From: Valencia hispanica
Taxonomy: Eukaryota; Chordata; Actinopteri; Cyprinodontiformes; Valenciidae
DNA length: 64,000 nt
Reading direction: 5' to 3'
NCBI GenBank assembly: GCA_963556495.2
Contig: OY747710.1
Location: forward strand, 18,328,000 to 18,391,999
Below the pieces are notes generated by a model. The model was not told the origin of the DNA, did no database searches, and saw only the letters and a program-made list of their open reading frames with translations. The position numbers and the translations under genes were made by a program. Shown piece after piece: positions 9,401-20,593 of this stretch. The number at the start of each line of letters is the position of its first letter. The stretch's first letter is position 1.

Positions 9401-12400
9401 GATAGTTAAACATTTGTCTTGGTCTCTTTTGTTTAGTGACACGATTAAACAATGTTTTGCAAAAACACTAAAACCTCCATCTGAACCTTCTTACCAATAA
9501 CTGTGAGCATCGTGCTGGCAGTGCTGTTTTTGCCAGAGATTTTGTTAATGGCCATGCAGATGAACGTCCGGTTCATTCCTTCAGTGAGAGGAGGTGTCAT
9601 ATACTCAGACATGTTGGAGACCAGAGTACCATTGAAGTACCATCTGTAGAGGCTCTGTGGTTCGGATTCTGCTGTGCAGCGGAGTGTCACATTGTTTCCT
9701 GACTTCACAACTTTTGCTCCCATGATGGCTGCCATCATTGGTCCATCTGAAAAAGTTGACATGAACTTTAAAAGAAAAAATCTTTTTTTTTTTTACTATC
9801 TTAAGAGGATACAAAACATAAGTTGTGTTTTACTTACAGTTGACAACAAGCTTGAAGGTCATGCTGGTCATATTCCCTAGAATATTAATGGCCATACAAT
9901 TGTAGTCTCCAGAATTATTGCGATGTATGCTCATGAACCTTACTGTCATATTATCCATGAGAATTAGAGTTCTGTTGTCTGGATACAGTTTTTTGCCATT
10001 GCTCATCCAATAAATATGGTCAACAGTTCCATTTACACTGCAGGTTAGATCATAGGAATGACCTTCAACTGCAGGATTCATTTGAGGTTTTATTTGAACC
10101 CATCGTATTGGATCTAAAAAGAAAGAGAGCAAAATCCGCAGTTGTTGGAGTTTTTGTGGGTCATTTTTTATTTAAATATAAAATTCAAGACAAAATATCC
10201 ATTTAAATCTTACCAATAACTGCTAACATTATGGTGACAGTGCTATTTTTTTCAGAGATGCTGTTGAAGGCCCTAAAGATGTATTTCCCACTCATTTCTA
10301 CACTTAGAGCAGTAGCCGTGTTCTCAGACATGTTGGAGACCAGAGTACCATTGAAGTACCATTTGTAGAGACTCGGAGGAACTGATTCTGCGCTACATGT
10401 GAATGTAACATTGTCTCTTGTCATTGCCATATCGGGTCCCATAATGTATGGCATCAATGGTCCATCTAAAAACCATTGAATAAATTGATCTAACTAAATG
10501 CTTCACTATAGTATAAAATATGTGGTGTCTTTAGAGGTTTAAATGTGTTTATGTAAAGGTGACAAGCAGCTTGTAAGTATCGCTGGTCATGTTTCGGACA
10601 GCATTGATTGCCAGACACTGGTAGAGTCCAGTATCAGAACGTTTCAATGCCGAAAACATAACAGTCACATTATCCATGAAGAAAGCTGCTCTGTTGTCCA
10701 AATACAATAGTTTAGTATTCTCCATCCAGTAAATATTATCAGCAGGACCAGTTTCATTGCAAGTTAAAACATGTGAATTTCCCTCAATGGCAGGATTAGT
10801 CAATGCTTCTACCTTTACATTTTGTATTGGATCTGAAACAAAAACGGGACCCCCAACAGCTAAATGAATCTCTGATAAAATATTTATTCTCTTTTTAACA
10901 AGTAAAACAATGCTACTGCATAAATATAAAGTCTTACCAACAACTCTAAGCACTATGCTGGCAGTGCTGTTCTTGCCAGTAATGTTGTTTAGAGCCATGC
11001 AGACATACTGCCCACTAATTCCTTCGGTGAGAGGAGGTGTCATATACTCAGACATGTTGGAAACCAGAATACCGTTGAAATACCATCTATAGAGACTCCG
11101 TGGAACGGATTCTGCTGCACAGCTGAGTGTAACATTGTTTCCTGACATCAAAACATTTGATCTTGTGATGGTTGGCATCTCTGGTCCATCTGAAAACATT
11201 TAGAAAACTGCATAAGATCCTGAAAACCTGTAACTGTCTAGAGATTTAGCTATCCTATCCTGAAGCAGGTGTCTGCTCACTTATACTGTTTTACTAGTAT
11301 TTATAAAATAAAGTTACTCTTCATATATGTGTATGTATGTATGTATATATATATATATTTCTTCTGTTTTTGCTTTTTAGTCACACTTGAAATTTTCATC
11401 AAATGAAACTAATCTTAGATAAAGATAACCTGAATAAATAAAAAAATGTAGATTTCAAATCAATATTTTATGAAGGGAAGAAAAACATCCAACAAGTCTG
11501 GTCTGATGAGAAAAGGTAATTGCTTCCTAAACTCATTACCATCATCATCTAGCATTCAATATGCCAGGCAAAAATTTTTTTCTTTGCATAAGTGTTTTAA
11601 TTTAGCCCCACTGTAGATTTTTCGAAGATGAACAACCTTCAAGGTCCTAACTCTAAGTCTGGACTTTGACTAGGCCACTCCAAAACTTTGTTTTTTCTTT
11701 GAGCCACTCAGAAGTAGACTTGTTGGGGTGCTAAGATACTTGCCTTGCTGCATAGCAATTCATCAAATCTTCATTTAAAAACGGCCTTTTTTTAATAACA
11801 CAGGGTATATTTGTCTGATAATAATGTTTGTTTTATATCTGGACTAACTCAGTGATATAATTGCAAAAACAGACGAAATCTGTCGGAGGGAAAACCCCTT
11901 TTTACAGAATTATATTTCTTCCTCTTCAGTGATAAAGACCAAATATCAGGTACTTACAGTTGACAATAACAGCAAAGGGACTGCTGGTCATGTTGCTCAC
12001 AAGATTAAAAGCATGACACATATAGAGTCCACCATCAGAACGTTGGACTGGATTGAGAGTCAGAGTCTTGTTGTCCATGTCAAAGACAGTTCTATTGTTA
12101 GGAGTAATTAGACTGCCATTTTTCCACCACTGAATGGTTCCAACAGGCCCAGTCACTTGACACTGCAGACTGAACCTCGCCCCAAGTATTGCTGGTCCAC
12201 TGGTGTGACTCCTGACAACTGCTGTTAAAGGATCTTTAAGAGAAGATGTAAAGAGTTGGTTTTAATACACACATGTGAATGATTATCATGTTAGATTATC
12301 AATGCAAATCTTTTGTGACAGTTTGTAGTGATAATCCACTATTCCTGGATGAATTTGAAATAGTTATTTACTTTCTCCGATTGATGAAATGGTACCACTC

Positions 12401-15400
12401 ATTTGCCTTGTGAATGAAAATAGAGGTTTGCAAGACCCAGCTTTTATTATGATAGTCCACTTTCGCTTATCGGCAAGTTAATTTGCATATTAGCTAAATA
12501 TATAGCTAAATAGTTAAATATTTACTTTGAAGCTATATATTTATCTAGCCAGTTTAGCTTGCTAGCTAAATATTTAGTTTGGAGCAAAATATTTAGTTTG
12601 TACACTGAATATTTAGCTTGGTCACTAAATATTTCGTTTGGATAGAAGTATGTAATTTGTAAACTAAATCTTTAGTTTGAAACTATGACATATATAAAAG
12701 AATAAGTAACAAGAAGAAAGTATGACTTTGAAAAATGTTTTTATTTCTGTTATGACAGGCAAAATAACCCAAATTATTGCTGTTATTTTGGACTGTGTAA
12801 TTTTAGAAATTGTACCTCTAAGTTAAAGTCTGGTACTGTCTTTAATTTTGTGCAGCCAATCGGAATGATAAATAAAACCCAAGCTCTATTTTGTGAGCAT
12901 AGCTTAAAACACTACATTGTAGTCCATGTACATTATTTGGTTGATTGGGGTTTTCCTATCAGCCTAAAGAGAAATACAGACTGTATTTCCCGATGCTGCT
13001 GTCTGGGTCATCTGACCTACACTGCACTGAGCTCAAACGCCCCAAAAAGCAGTGCTGAGAGTAGCGGAAACACAGATGACTAAACTTTATTGCTTTCAAC
13101 GCATAGCACTGGATATATGAAGCATTCTTGACATGGTTAACTAGAAATGCATGCATTGATAATAGGTTTACAAACCAAAACTCACATCCAGTCACAGGGT
13201 AAATATGCTATTGTTAGCTTAGCATTAAAGCAAACTGCTTAGCCAGAAAACCCCATCCTCAGGATGTTGATCATGATATTTTATTGGAACGACTGGAGAG
13301 CTGGGTCGGACTCTCTGGTACAGTACTTGGCCTTTGTAAAAAAAAGAAAAAAGAAAAAGTGCTTCTGGCCTAACAACATCATTATGGTATGTGACAAAGA
13401 AACTGGCTTAGTTTGAAGTGCACCAGGAGTCAATATACTGGAGCACCTCAAACTATACATCTCTGCTAGAGGCAGACAGTAACTGGTTGACCTCAAGGAT
13501 GAAACACCTAAACAAAGAACAGCTGACAGAACGTGTGGTGGATGTGGTACAATGCAGAGCGGAGTGTTGAGACCATTGTACAGAACAAACAAAAAGCTGA
13601 TGTCCCATCACACGATAGCCAGCTCTGCAGGTCATGATTCAGCTGTTCACCGACATTTCAAGCACAGGGTGCAGTCACATGTAACAAGTGAGAATGACTG
13701 TACAGAATCACAAGAATTGAAAGTGTCTTGTTCATGTGACCCTGGTGAATGTTTTAGTGGGATTTATCTCAGCTATGTCTCATGAGCCTGAAACTTTCAA
13801 GTCAGTATGACCCACACGGGCATCTACACCCCCTACCTGCCCCTCCACACAATACAATAATTTAATTTAGTATTTTACAGAACAAGTTTCTATGAGTGGT
13901 AGTTGGGTAATCATTTATATAATCAATTCAATTTGGTTTCAGGTCAGTTGATTCATAAATGAATTGTATAAAAATAAGACATAAGCTGCTTTTAGATCTG
14001 AGTACCTCATGCTGCAATAAACTAAAAAACAAAAGAGAGAGGACCTACCCATGACTCGGATCTCTGTACTTTTACTGCTGGACTTCATTGTGACCGTGTT
14101 GTAAAGCACACATTTGTAAGTTCCCGTGGTGTTTTCTTTAACATTCTGCAGGTCAAGCTGTGAACCCCGCTGGTTAAGGTAGGTTTCATTAAACATCCAC
14201 TGGATCTTTGCTGTAGGGCTGGAATCCGATGAGCATAACAGTGTGATGTTAGATCCCGATCTGTAAATGGACTTCACAGGCATGACCATCAAGGTTGTAT
14301 TACTTGGACCATCTGATGATACAAAAGAAGATGTTCTCATGTTAGTGCTGCAGTTATTTGAACAGGATCCCATATGTATTATTATTGTTAGTAAAACTCA
14401 CAGCTGATGTTTAGATTAATCGGGTGGCTGACTTCAAATCCAATTCCATTGGACACATTGCACCTGTATGGCCCCTGATTATAGCGGGTCAGCCCAGCAA
14501 TGCTAAGAGTGGCACCTCCATTTTTGAGCTCCACACCTGCCCCGCTTGATATTGTAGAGTTTCCAGTCAACCATTTGTAAGACAAAGACGAGCCGGTGGA
14601 CACTGAGCACGTGAGGATTGCTGTGTCATTCAACTCCACCAGATTCACACTTTGTGGTGATAAAGTGACATTTGAAATTGGCTCTGCAGAAAAAAAACAA
14701 ATTACTTTTAGGTTTCTTAGATTAAAATAAAATAATACATTTGGGATTTCATGGTTGTGAAACACTGTTTTTGTTGATATTGTGCTTATGACAACATTTC
14801 GTTGAAATGATTAAACACATTTAGTTCAGATATCAGGTTAGAAATATTCATCAGACTTCAACTGACATTTTACAGTGTGCTGTAATAAAACAATGTAATT
14901 CTTGCATAGCTCTTGGAGTTTGGCTATTGATTCGAAAGTTGATGAGTTTAGCTAGTTTTGTCCCACAATTAGTTTGCCTTTGCTAATTTACAACTTACAC
15001 AAAATATTTTGTTAGGTCCTCTTAAGGAGACTTGATGTAGGGGCAAATTAAATTTTGGGTCAAATTATTGAAGAAAAACAAAAATGGTAACAAGCACATT
15101 CTTTGTATGTTACTTTTAAATTTATACAACTTTTTATTTATAAGAATAAGTAGACACTACAAAATACATAAATTAAATAAATGCACATTTATCTTGGTTG
15201 AACTGGCATTACAATATATGTTTATTGTTTAGTTTTGTAGAATAATTTTATATTGTTATTTCTTCCAGCTCAAAGCAATAAATAATTTAGCTCATATATC
15301 ATTTTTAGAATTTTAGAAACACAGTGCTAAAGTAGATACAATTCTAAAATGGCTGCCTTTTTTCCCCTAACAACAGTGAAACAAGTAAGGCCAGAGATGG

Positions 15401-17292
15401 TTGTCAAACTTTCCCCCTTGGAATTAATTTACTGCATCTCAATGAGCAGAGTTGACTTTTGAAATTTGAATTGTTTGAAATGAAATAAAGAAAGAAAGAA
15501 CAACCATTGAATATTAAGTCCTTTTTTCGTGGTCATTCTCATTTCACATTCAGTCGACTGTGCCCTCATAAACTTTGGCAACCTCGGGAAAGATATTTTA
15601 TTCCAACAGTATGATCTCATGAGGGAAAGATGCCTGTGATCATTAGAGATTATGTTTGTTCACTTTCCCTCCTATTCAGTGTTTGGTGGTAAGATAAAGT
15701 TAATTCATTATCCATATTTTTTTATTATTGCAATTACTGTAGGTATGGGCAAGTTAAATTGAGTAGTTATTTTCTTGAAGCTACTTCCTGAGCAACAGAC
15801 ACACCAGCCTTACTTGATTAGGGGTGCTATCTTGTTTTGGCATTTTTTATTGGCTGGGAAAGAGAAACTGTCCTTTTTATGCCATACTTTCACAGATGCA
15901 ATAAACATGGAGGCTACTGTATTATGCATTATATTTGTGTTATAGAAGGCTGTAGAGAAGCTCTTTTCAGACATATTTGCCACTCTTTCAATGGTAAATT
16001 TGTAAGATGTAGCTTATTTACTTATATTTTTTGTTTTTTGAAAATAACATAATAATAAAGACAATATTAATCTAACATTTTCCCTTTTCTGACCATATTT
16101 CTGCTGGGAACCTCTGTGTTTTTTTTCAATTTGTTATAAACCTTTTACTCAAATAAGAAAGCGTAGATTCTTTTTTTTGTCACATAAGCACAGCTATTGA
16201 TCAATAACATTTTGGACAAACTGTGGAAATAAATTTAAAGAGGGACTTATATCCTAATATTTATAGTTTCCCTCTTGGTTATGTATACTTGATTTGGAGT
16301 TTGAGTGTACACAAATATTGTACATCGTTTACATTAAACCATTTGCATCCTTGTTTTGGTTTTAGTTTGCGTTAGCTTGGTTAATTTGTAAAATCTACAA
16401 GTCATTGAGTATTGAAAGTCATTTCAAGGTGGCTCATTCAGTCAGTTACCAAATGCAAAGCAATATGCTTACACTGCAGCTAATAGTTTCCCTGTATATG
16501 CTGTTGGTTTGCCTTGCAAATCATCACAATGTGGAAACACCATGCATTTGGTGTTTTGGCATCAATTACATAACATTGTCCAATGCAATCCTCAGGTGTT
16601 CATGCACGTGTGCAAAGACTCAGCCTTATTTAACATACTCTGTATAATTTAGCAGTGAATAAAATAGAAGTGTTAAAGTGTTCTTACCTAGGACTGACAG
16701 CTGTAACTCAAAAGAAAACTCATCCATTTGTTCTAATTTGTACACTCCAGAGTCCTCCAGTCTTGCTGATGTTATAGTCAGAATGGACGTATTGTAATAA
16801 AATTTTGCCCTGTCACCCTTAGCTTTACTTAACTTATGACCCCCAGGGTAAATTAACACCAGGAGACTGCCTTTGAACATCCATCCCCCCAAGGTAACGG
16901 TGGTGTTGCTGCTGAGAGTTATGTTGCTGCCCACTGGTACGGGGTTCTTAGAAGCATGTATGCTTTGGCTGTGCACATGATCTAGAGACAGACATCAAGA
17001 CATTTAAACAATCAGTCATACACGATAAAATCTTAAGGTAGTGATGGGAGGAATACATAAAATCTCTCTAATCTGCATTTTTAGACATTTAACTTTTTTT
17101 GCCTATGTTTATGATCCAGTGATCTTTAAACCAATAAATTGTCAATTTTCTCCACAGAAAATCAATACAATTTTTAATTAATATTGAGTTGAGTGTAATA
17201 TTTGCATATTAATTTAAGTTAAAGCATATTTCAAGTTTACCTGTAAAAGCCATGGTGGTAAGGATTAGCAAAAACAACAACGAAGTCTTCAT
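6403..17292 (-). CDS. CEA-like cell-surface protein: N + six A-B Ig pairs + GPI tail
   Basis: Fifteen exons, all joined by phase-1 introns. Exon 1 encodes a signal peptide and exon 2 a V-like N domain without cysteines. Exons 3-14 alternate A type (92-95 codons) and B type (84-88 codons) C2 Ig domains, and exon 15 is a short hydrophobic GPI-type tail. The order N-A1-B1 through A6-B6-GPI extends the plan of mammalian CEACAM5 (N, three A-B pairs, GPI). The product would be about 1210 residues, or 1118 if exon 7 is skipped, and is dense in N-glycosylation sequons. It would sit on the outer leaflet and probably act in homotypic or heterotypic adhesion (inferred from family). Exons 6-12 are near copies of each other, showing recent tandem growth. 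Exon 7 has lost its splice donor and exon 8 an Ig cysteine. No transcript support is available, so the exon count is provisional. Confidence 0.82.
6789..7043 (-). CDS. CEA-like exon 14: B6 Ig domain
   Basis: 85 codons starting YGPLNVYIT. Cysteines are in SLKCTADS and KFTCIAKN. Donor GTTAGT. Confidence 0.86.
7160..7930 (+). mobile_element. Internally deleted Tc1-like element in intron
   Basis: Begins ACACCAACAAGCCAATTCAT and ends near GGTGTACCTAATTA. Between these lie decayed blocks of the common fish element with CTTCAGAAACATCTGATCTA and AATGGCCTCCACAGACAAC. The frame is broken. It sits between the CEA-like exons 13 and 14. Confidence 0.6.
8034..8318 (-). CDS. CEA-like exon 13: A6 Ig domain
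   Basis: 95 codons starting EAIESVMTQ. Cysteines are in TLLCQIVG and TYQCVATN. More diverged than A4 and A5, so it predates the recent duplication. Confidence 0.86.
8460..8711 (-). CDS. CEA-like exon 12: B5 Ig domain
   Basis: 84 codons starting FGPDKPIIN. Cysteines are in VFYCSATS and KYTCMAHN. Donor GTATGA. Open frame continues upstream of the first Met (8628) to the acceptor TTTTGCAG. Confidence 0.86.
8719..9095. other. Intron between CEA-like exons 11 and 12
   Basis: AT-rich, with no recognisable repeat or extra exon. Confidence 0.4.
9103..9378 (-). CDS. CEA-like exon 11: A5 Ig domain
   Basis: 92 codons starting APIKQVRI. Cysteines are in ALNCTGTG and NYKCMAIN. Shares DHIYWM with exon 9. 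Confidence 0.87.
9495..9746 (-). CDS. CEA-like exon 10: B4 Ig domain
   Basis: 84 codons starting YGPMMAAI. Cysteines are in TLRCTAES and FICMAIN. Nearly the same as exon 6 in its middle third. Confidence 0.87.
9838..10113 (-). CDS. CEA-like exon 9: A4 Ig domain
   Basis: 92 codons starting DPIRWVQIK. Cysteines are in DLTCSVNG and DYNCMAIN. Donor GTAAGT. Confidence 0.87.
10214..10465 (-). CDS. CEA-like exon 8: B3 Ig domain lacking one cysteine
   Basis: 84 codons with acceptor TTTTTAG and donor GTAAGA. The first cysteine is present (FTCSAES), but the strand-F cysteine is Phe (KYIFRAFN; codon TTT at 10277-10275), where paralogs have YTC or YVC. Confidence 0.83.
10557..10832 (-). CDS. CEA-like exon 7: A3 Ig domain with dead splice donor
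   Basis: An intact Ig frame (DPIQNVKVEA to KLLVT) with acceptor TTTCAG. By alignment with exons 9 and 11 the donor should be T/GTAAGT, but it reads T/TTACAT and a TAA follows two codons later. The exon is either skipped, which keeps frame because it is phase 1-1, or it ends the protein early. Confidence 0.75.
10938..11189 (-). CDS. CEA-like exon 6: B2 Ig domain
   Basis: 84 codons starting YGPEMPTI. It shares long blocks with exons 8 and 10, such as SLYRWYFNG and LVSNMSEYMTPPLTEG. Confidence 0.87.
11200..11950. other. Intron between CEA-like exons 5 and 6
   Basis: Contains a short TATG/TA run at 11333-11359. A relic at about 11590-11760 (CTGGACTTTGACTAGGCCAC and similar) resembles a widespread fish DNA-transposon segment. 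No exon seen. Confidence 0.45.
11958..12233 (-). CDS. CEA-like exon 5: A2 Ig domain
   Basis: 92 codons starting DPLTAVVRS. Cysteines are in FSLQCQVTG and GLYMCHAFN. Donor GTAAGT. Confidence 0.87.
12480..12680. repeat. Minisatellite of CTAAATATTTAGTTTGG units
   Basis: About eight imperfect units of 18-22 bp built on the palindromic core AAATATTTAG. Lies in the intron between CEA-like exons 4 and 5. Confidence 0.6.
12681..14040. other. Intron between CEA-like exons 4 and 5, with LINE fragment
   Basis: At 13264-13325 the plus strand encodes DHDILLERLESWVGLSG, a reverse-transcriptase block of L2-like LINEs. The rest is unassigned. Confidence 0.45.
14049..14312 (-). CDS. CEA-like exon 4: B1 Ig domain
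   Basis: 88 codons starting YGPSNTTL. Ig cysteines are in ITLLCSSDS and GTYKCVLYN. Confidence 0.87.
14402..14683 (-). CDS. CEA-like exon 3: A1 Ig domain
   Basis: 94 codons starting EPISNVTL. Ig cysteines are in AILTCSVS and GPYRCNVS. Donor GTGAGT. Closest in the window to the A domains of the genes at 21852 and 63664. Confidence 0.87.
14700..16680. other. Intron between N and A1 exons of CEA-like gene
   Basis: Two kilobases of AT-rich sequence. I found no additional Ig exon, transposon end or RNA gene. Confidence 0.45.
16688..16981 (-). CDS. CEA-like exon 2: cysteine-free N domain
   Basis: 98 codons with acceptor TCTCTAG and donor GTAAGA. V-type landmarks are TLGGWMFKG and LEDSGVYKLE, but the strand-B and strand-F cysteines are absent, as in mammalian CEACAM N domains. 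Three sequons (NIT, NTT, NTS). Confidence 0.85.
17241..17292 (-). CDS. CEA-like exon 1: signal peptide
   Basis: MKTSLLFLLILTTMAFT then one base and donor GTAAAC. An in-frame Met lies 34 codons upstream, but only the inner Met gives a proper signal peptide, and it has A at -3. Confidence 0.8.
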
Positions 17293-17876
17293 TCTGCTCC
17301 TTGACGACTTCTTTGCCAACCAGAACAGAAAGGACTCCTGCTTTGATAAGTTCCAATCTGGCAATATGATTTGATCCCAGCACTTCAGCAAACAAATATT
17401 TGCTCTGCGCTCTCTTGATGCTTTCCCAGCCTTCTACCACAGTGGCACATCACAATCGCTGCCACACCTTGTTTTGCCCTGATGCCCTGAGCTTTTACAG
17501 GTGTTCACATAGGAGTGTTCATTTACTGTAAACTCAAGTCTGTCATTTTCAGCTTTTAATCAACCAAAGCCTCACGTTGAGCCATTTGCACCAAAATAAA
17601 AGGTGGTGCCATGGCGAATCTAAAGTTCTCAGCTATAAGCTTATTCTCTAAGCTTTTAATTTGATCAAACCTTTTTAAGTAAAGTTGTTTTAGTTATTAT
17701 TATAAAATGAAAAACTGAACTGTAAATATATCAAATGTTGAAATAATTTGTTAGAGGTCACCACTAGACTGTTCCTCTACCTTAATGGACATGTTCTTCC
17801 TCTTGCTTTGTTTACTATAACCACAAACCCACACACTGATATCCTATTGGTCAATGAACAGACATTTCCACTGCTC

Positions 17877-18103
17877 TTAGAATAAAATGGTTGCGGAGTA
17901 AGTTGAATGAGAATAGTTTATTTTCAATGGAGCGTTATCTGGGCATTGATTGAAGGTTAAAGTATCGCATATCAGACATCTTTTATGCTTGCAATATATT
18001 TCTGTATGATGATAGAGTCTCAAAGAGTTTGAGCAAACAGGTGGCCAACAAATACACAATGGTTTGGGAATATCGTGAAAAGGCTCTTTGATATCTGTAA
18101 AAA
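17877..18103 (-). other. Cysteine-rich open frame with splice-like 5' end
   Basis: After a strong acceptor (TCTCTTTTTTACAG) the minus strand is open for about 75 codons: DIKEPFHDIPKPLCICWPP and onward, with eight cysteines. It lies 600-800 bp upstream of the CEA-like signal exon. No matching upstream exon was found, and I do not recognise the family. It may be chance. Confidence 0.2.
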
Positions 18104-18457
18104 AGAGACAAAAGGGGTTACGGGTAATGTACCAGCTCTGAATTTGGTATTTGGAGTTTGTGCTTTTGAAGTATTTTTGCACATTTAATTGCTCTTTTTC
18201 TGGCAGATTGTACAGGTGGATTAGTATCTATCTACAGGTAGGTCTAAGCATCCCTTTGATGCCTTCCTAAAAAATACTTTAATATCACCCAGAATGAACT
18301 GGAGACTATTGCAAGCAGAAAGGGATGACTGGGTTCTCCTACCTGATGACTCCATAGTCTGATCCTGAACCAGTGAAAGACAATTGATGGATCAAAACCC
18401 CAAAATGAAGAGGTATCAGTCCTTGGTGAAAAACATTAACAAGCATAAATAAATACA

Positions 18458-18460
<3 letters not shown>

Positions 18461-18527
<67 letters not shown>
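18461..18527. repeat. (GT)n microsatellite
   Basis: An uninterrupted run of about 33 GT units. The minus-strand His/Thr frame over it is an artefact of the repeat. Confidence 0.97.
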
Positions 18528-18529
<2 letters not shown>

Positions 18530-18802
18530 CATGTATAGCTATACTTGTGAGGACCAACCTTTGACAGGCCACCACCCTTGTGTGGACATTTGTAGTTGTG
18601 AGGACATTTTGCCTGGTCCCTAAAATGTTTAACTAGCTATTAAACTCTACTAGTTAGGTTTAGAGGTATGGTGTGAATTAGGTTTAGGTTAAGGTTAGGG
18701 TTAGGCATGTATCAGTAATGGTTAGGTTTAGGGAAAGTGTCTGGGTTAGGCATAGTAAAATCAATGGAAGTCAATACAATGTCAACACAAGGATAGCAAG
18801 AC

Positions 18803-18816
18803 GTGTGTGTTTGTGT

Positions 18817-18886
<70 letters not shown>

Positions 18887-18916
18887 GTGTGTGTGTGTGT
18901 GTGTGCGTGTATATAT
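18803..18916. repeat. Long (GT)n microsatellite
   Basis: About 114 bp of GT with a few interruptions. Together with the run at 18461 it flanks a 275-bp segment bearing TTAGG-like motifs. Confidence 0.97.
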
Positions 18917-20500
18917 AACATTTGGGGGTGATCCAGATCCCCATCTGGGGTGGTACCTAGGCGGAGGTTTGGGCTGTCTGAGGGCTTTTCTACTTTTAGC
19001 TGGAATTGTATGGTTTCTAATTTCAACTGAAGACACAGCTCTCTCTTCAGGAGCAAAGACAGAAAATATATTGGAACATATGCTGCACAACAAAAGTAGT
19101 CTTACCCTTTGATATTTTGTCTCATTAAATTGATATGATACACCAACACCAAATTGTGTGTTGTGTGTGTGTTTTTAAGTTTTAATAACTTAGATATTGT
19201 TACACTTCTTTGAACTTCTTCACAAGTTTATATTTTACCTACTTGCTGGTCTTCATGATGCTTTTTCTCCACTAATGTTTGCTAACAAACTTCTGAGACC
19301 TTCACAGAACAGCTGCATTTATACACATTATACACACGCATGAAATTAGCTCACATTTAAAGTTTATTGTACATATGTTTCAGATTTTTTATTTAAATTT
19401 TTACATGTATCCTTTTCCTTCCCCTTCACAGTTGTGTAGGTCTTTCTCATTCATCCCCAATAAACACATTATACACACTGAAAACCATCAAGCAGGAATA
19501 CCTTTGCTATGCAGTGTAAAACTGTGTAGATGAATAATACTTTATTTATGTGACCACATTCAGAAAGGAAGGAGCTCAGGCTGACAAACAGAAAATAACA
19601 TGCCTTCCTATTTTGGCTTTTGTGGACAATATTACATTAATTTTGGTTAATCTAAGATTTTTAACATCTCACACACTACAGTAATTAATGCCAGAATGTA
19701 TTAATTGAAATGGGAAGGTTTAGAAATGCATTAGAAATATCTGAGACAAAGAAGAGACAAATAGCAAGTCATATTAAGAGGTGTCTATGATACCTTTGAG
19801 CTATTTGTGTTAAAGTCTATAGTTTTTAAGATAGTTTAGAGGACTTAGAAAATGCAGAAAACTGAAACCTGAAAGAATGAAAAATCCTTGAAAGCTATGA
19901 GAATTTGATACAGTTTTTTCCAGAATCAATGTTTTAATAATCTGAATAAATCAATTTTTGTACTGTGAGTAGACCAGAGGGATGTATTACCTTGTTTTAA
20001 TTACATTTTGTCTAATAATTAAATGAGGATTTTCCTATTTGTTTAAAAAAATGTTTCACATCTCTTCAAATCCTTAATAACAAACCCTCCACATGACAAA
20101 TATCGAAAGATTGTTCAGGTTTCCTTGATCCTTTAAAGTCATCTAGGGACTGAAAGAGCCCCATTGATCTGTAAGAATGAACAAAGTTTTGTTATTTGTT
20201 AAATTCATAATGAAAGTCATCCATAAAATATGTCTCTATTTTCTTATCACTAACAAATTTAATTTAGATGAATATGGAAAACAAAAAAAATATCTTGGAG
20301 ATTCTTTCAATCTTGACAAAATTGAGTAACTAAATTGTTTGTTGAAAACATTGCACATCTTAATGTCTGTATTAATCTTATAAATAATAAGCAGTCCTTT
20401 TAATTGCATAAGTGTGTCAAAAAATGTCTTCTATTAAAAACAGTAAAAGAAAAACATGTTAAATATTAAATATCAAATATTCATTTGACAATATTTATGA
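18917..20500. other. Spacer between the two CEACAM-like genes
   Basis: AT-rich, no supported exon. A candidate short exon with acceptor TTCTTACAG at about 20174 encodes only eight residues before a stop and is not adopted. Confidence 0.4.
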
Positions 20501-20522
20501 TAAAAAGCAATTGACAACTTGC

Positions 20523-20593
20523 CTAAAAGTGATTGAGTCCAGCCAATAACAGCAGACGAAGAACAAACACATTCACTTCCATTTGTTCAGACT
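20523..20593 (-). CDS. Candidate GPI-type last exon of second CEACAM-like gene
   Basis: Acceptor TTTTTCTGCATAG in the correct phase. It encodes KSEQME then VNVFVLRLLLLAGLNHF and TAG. One Arg inside the hydrophobic stretch weakens it. ATTAAA at 20404-20399 could serve as the poly(A) signal. Confidence 0.45.

Noticed and set aside
18655..18710. Telomere-like TTAGGG stretch
   Set aside because: Only one or two true TTAGGG words within a GTTAGGTTTAGG-rich segment between microsatellites; part of a dispersed repeat, not an internal telomere.
18339..19112. His/Thr- and Cys/Val-repeat proteins
   Set aside because: These are translations of the GT microsatellites.
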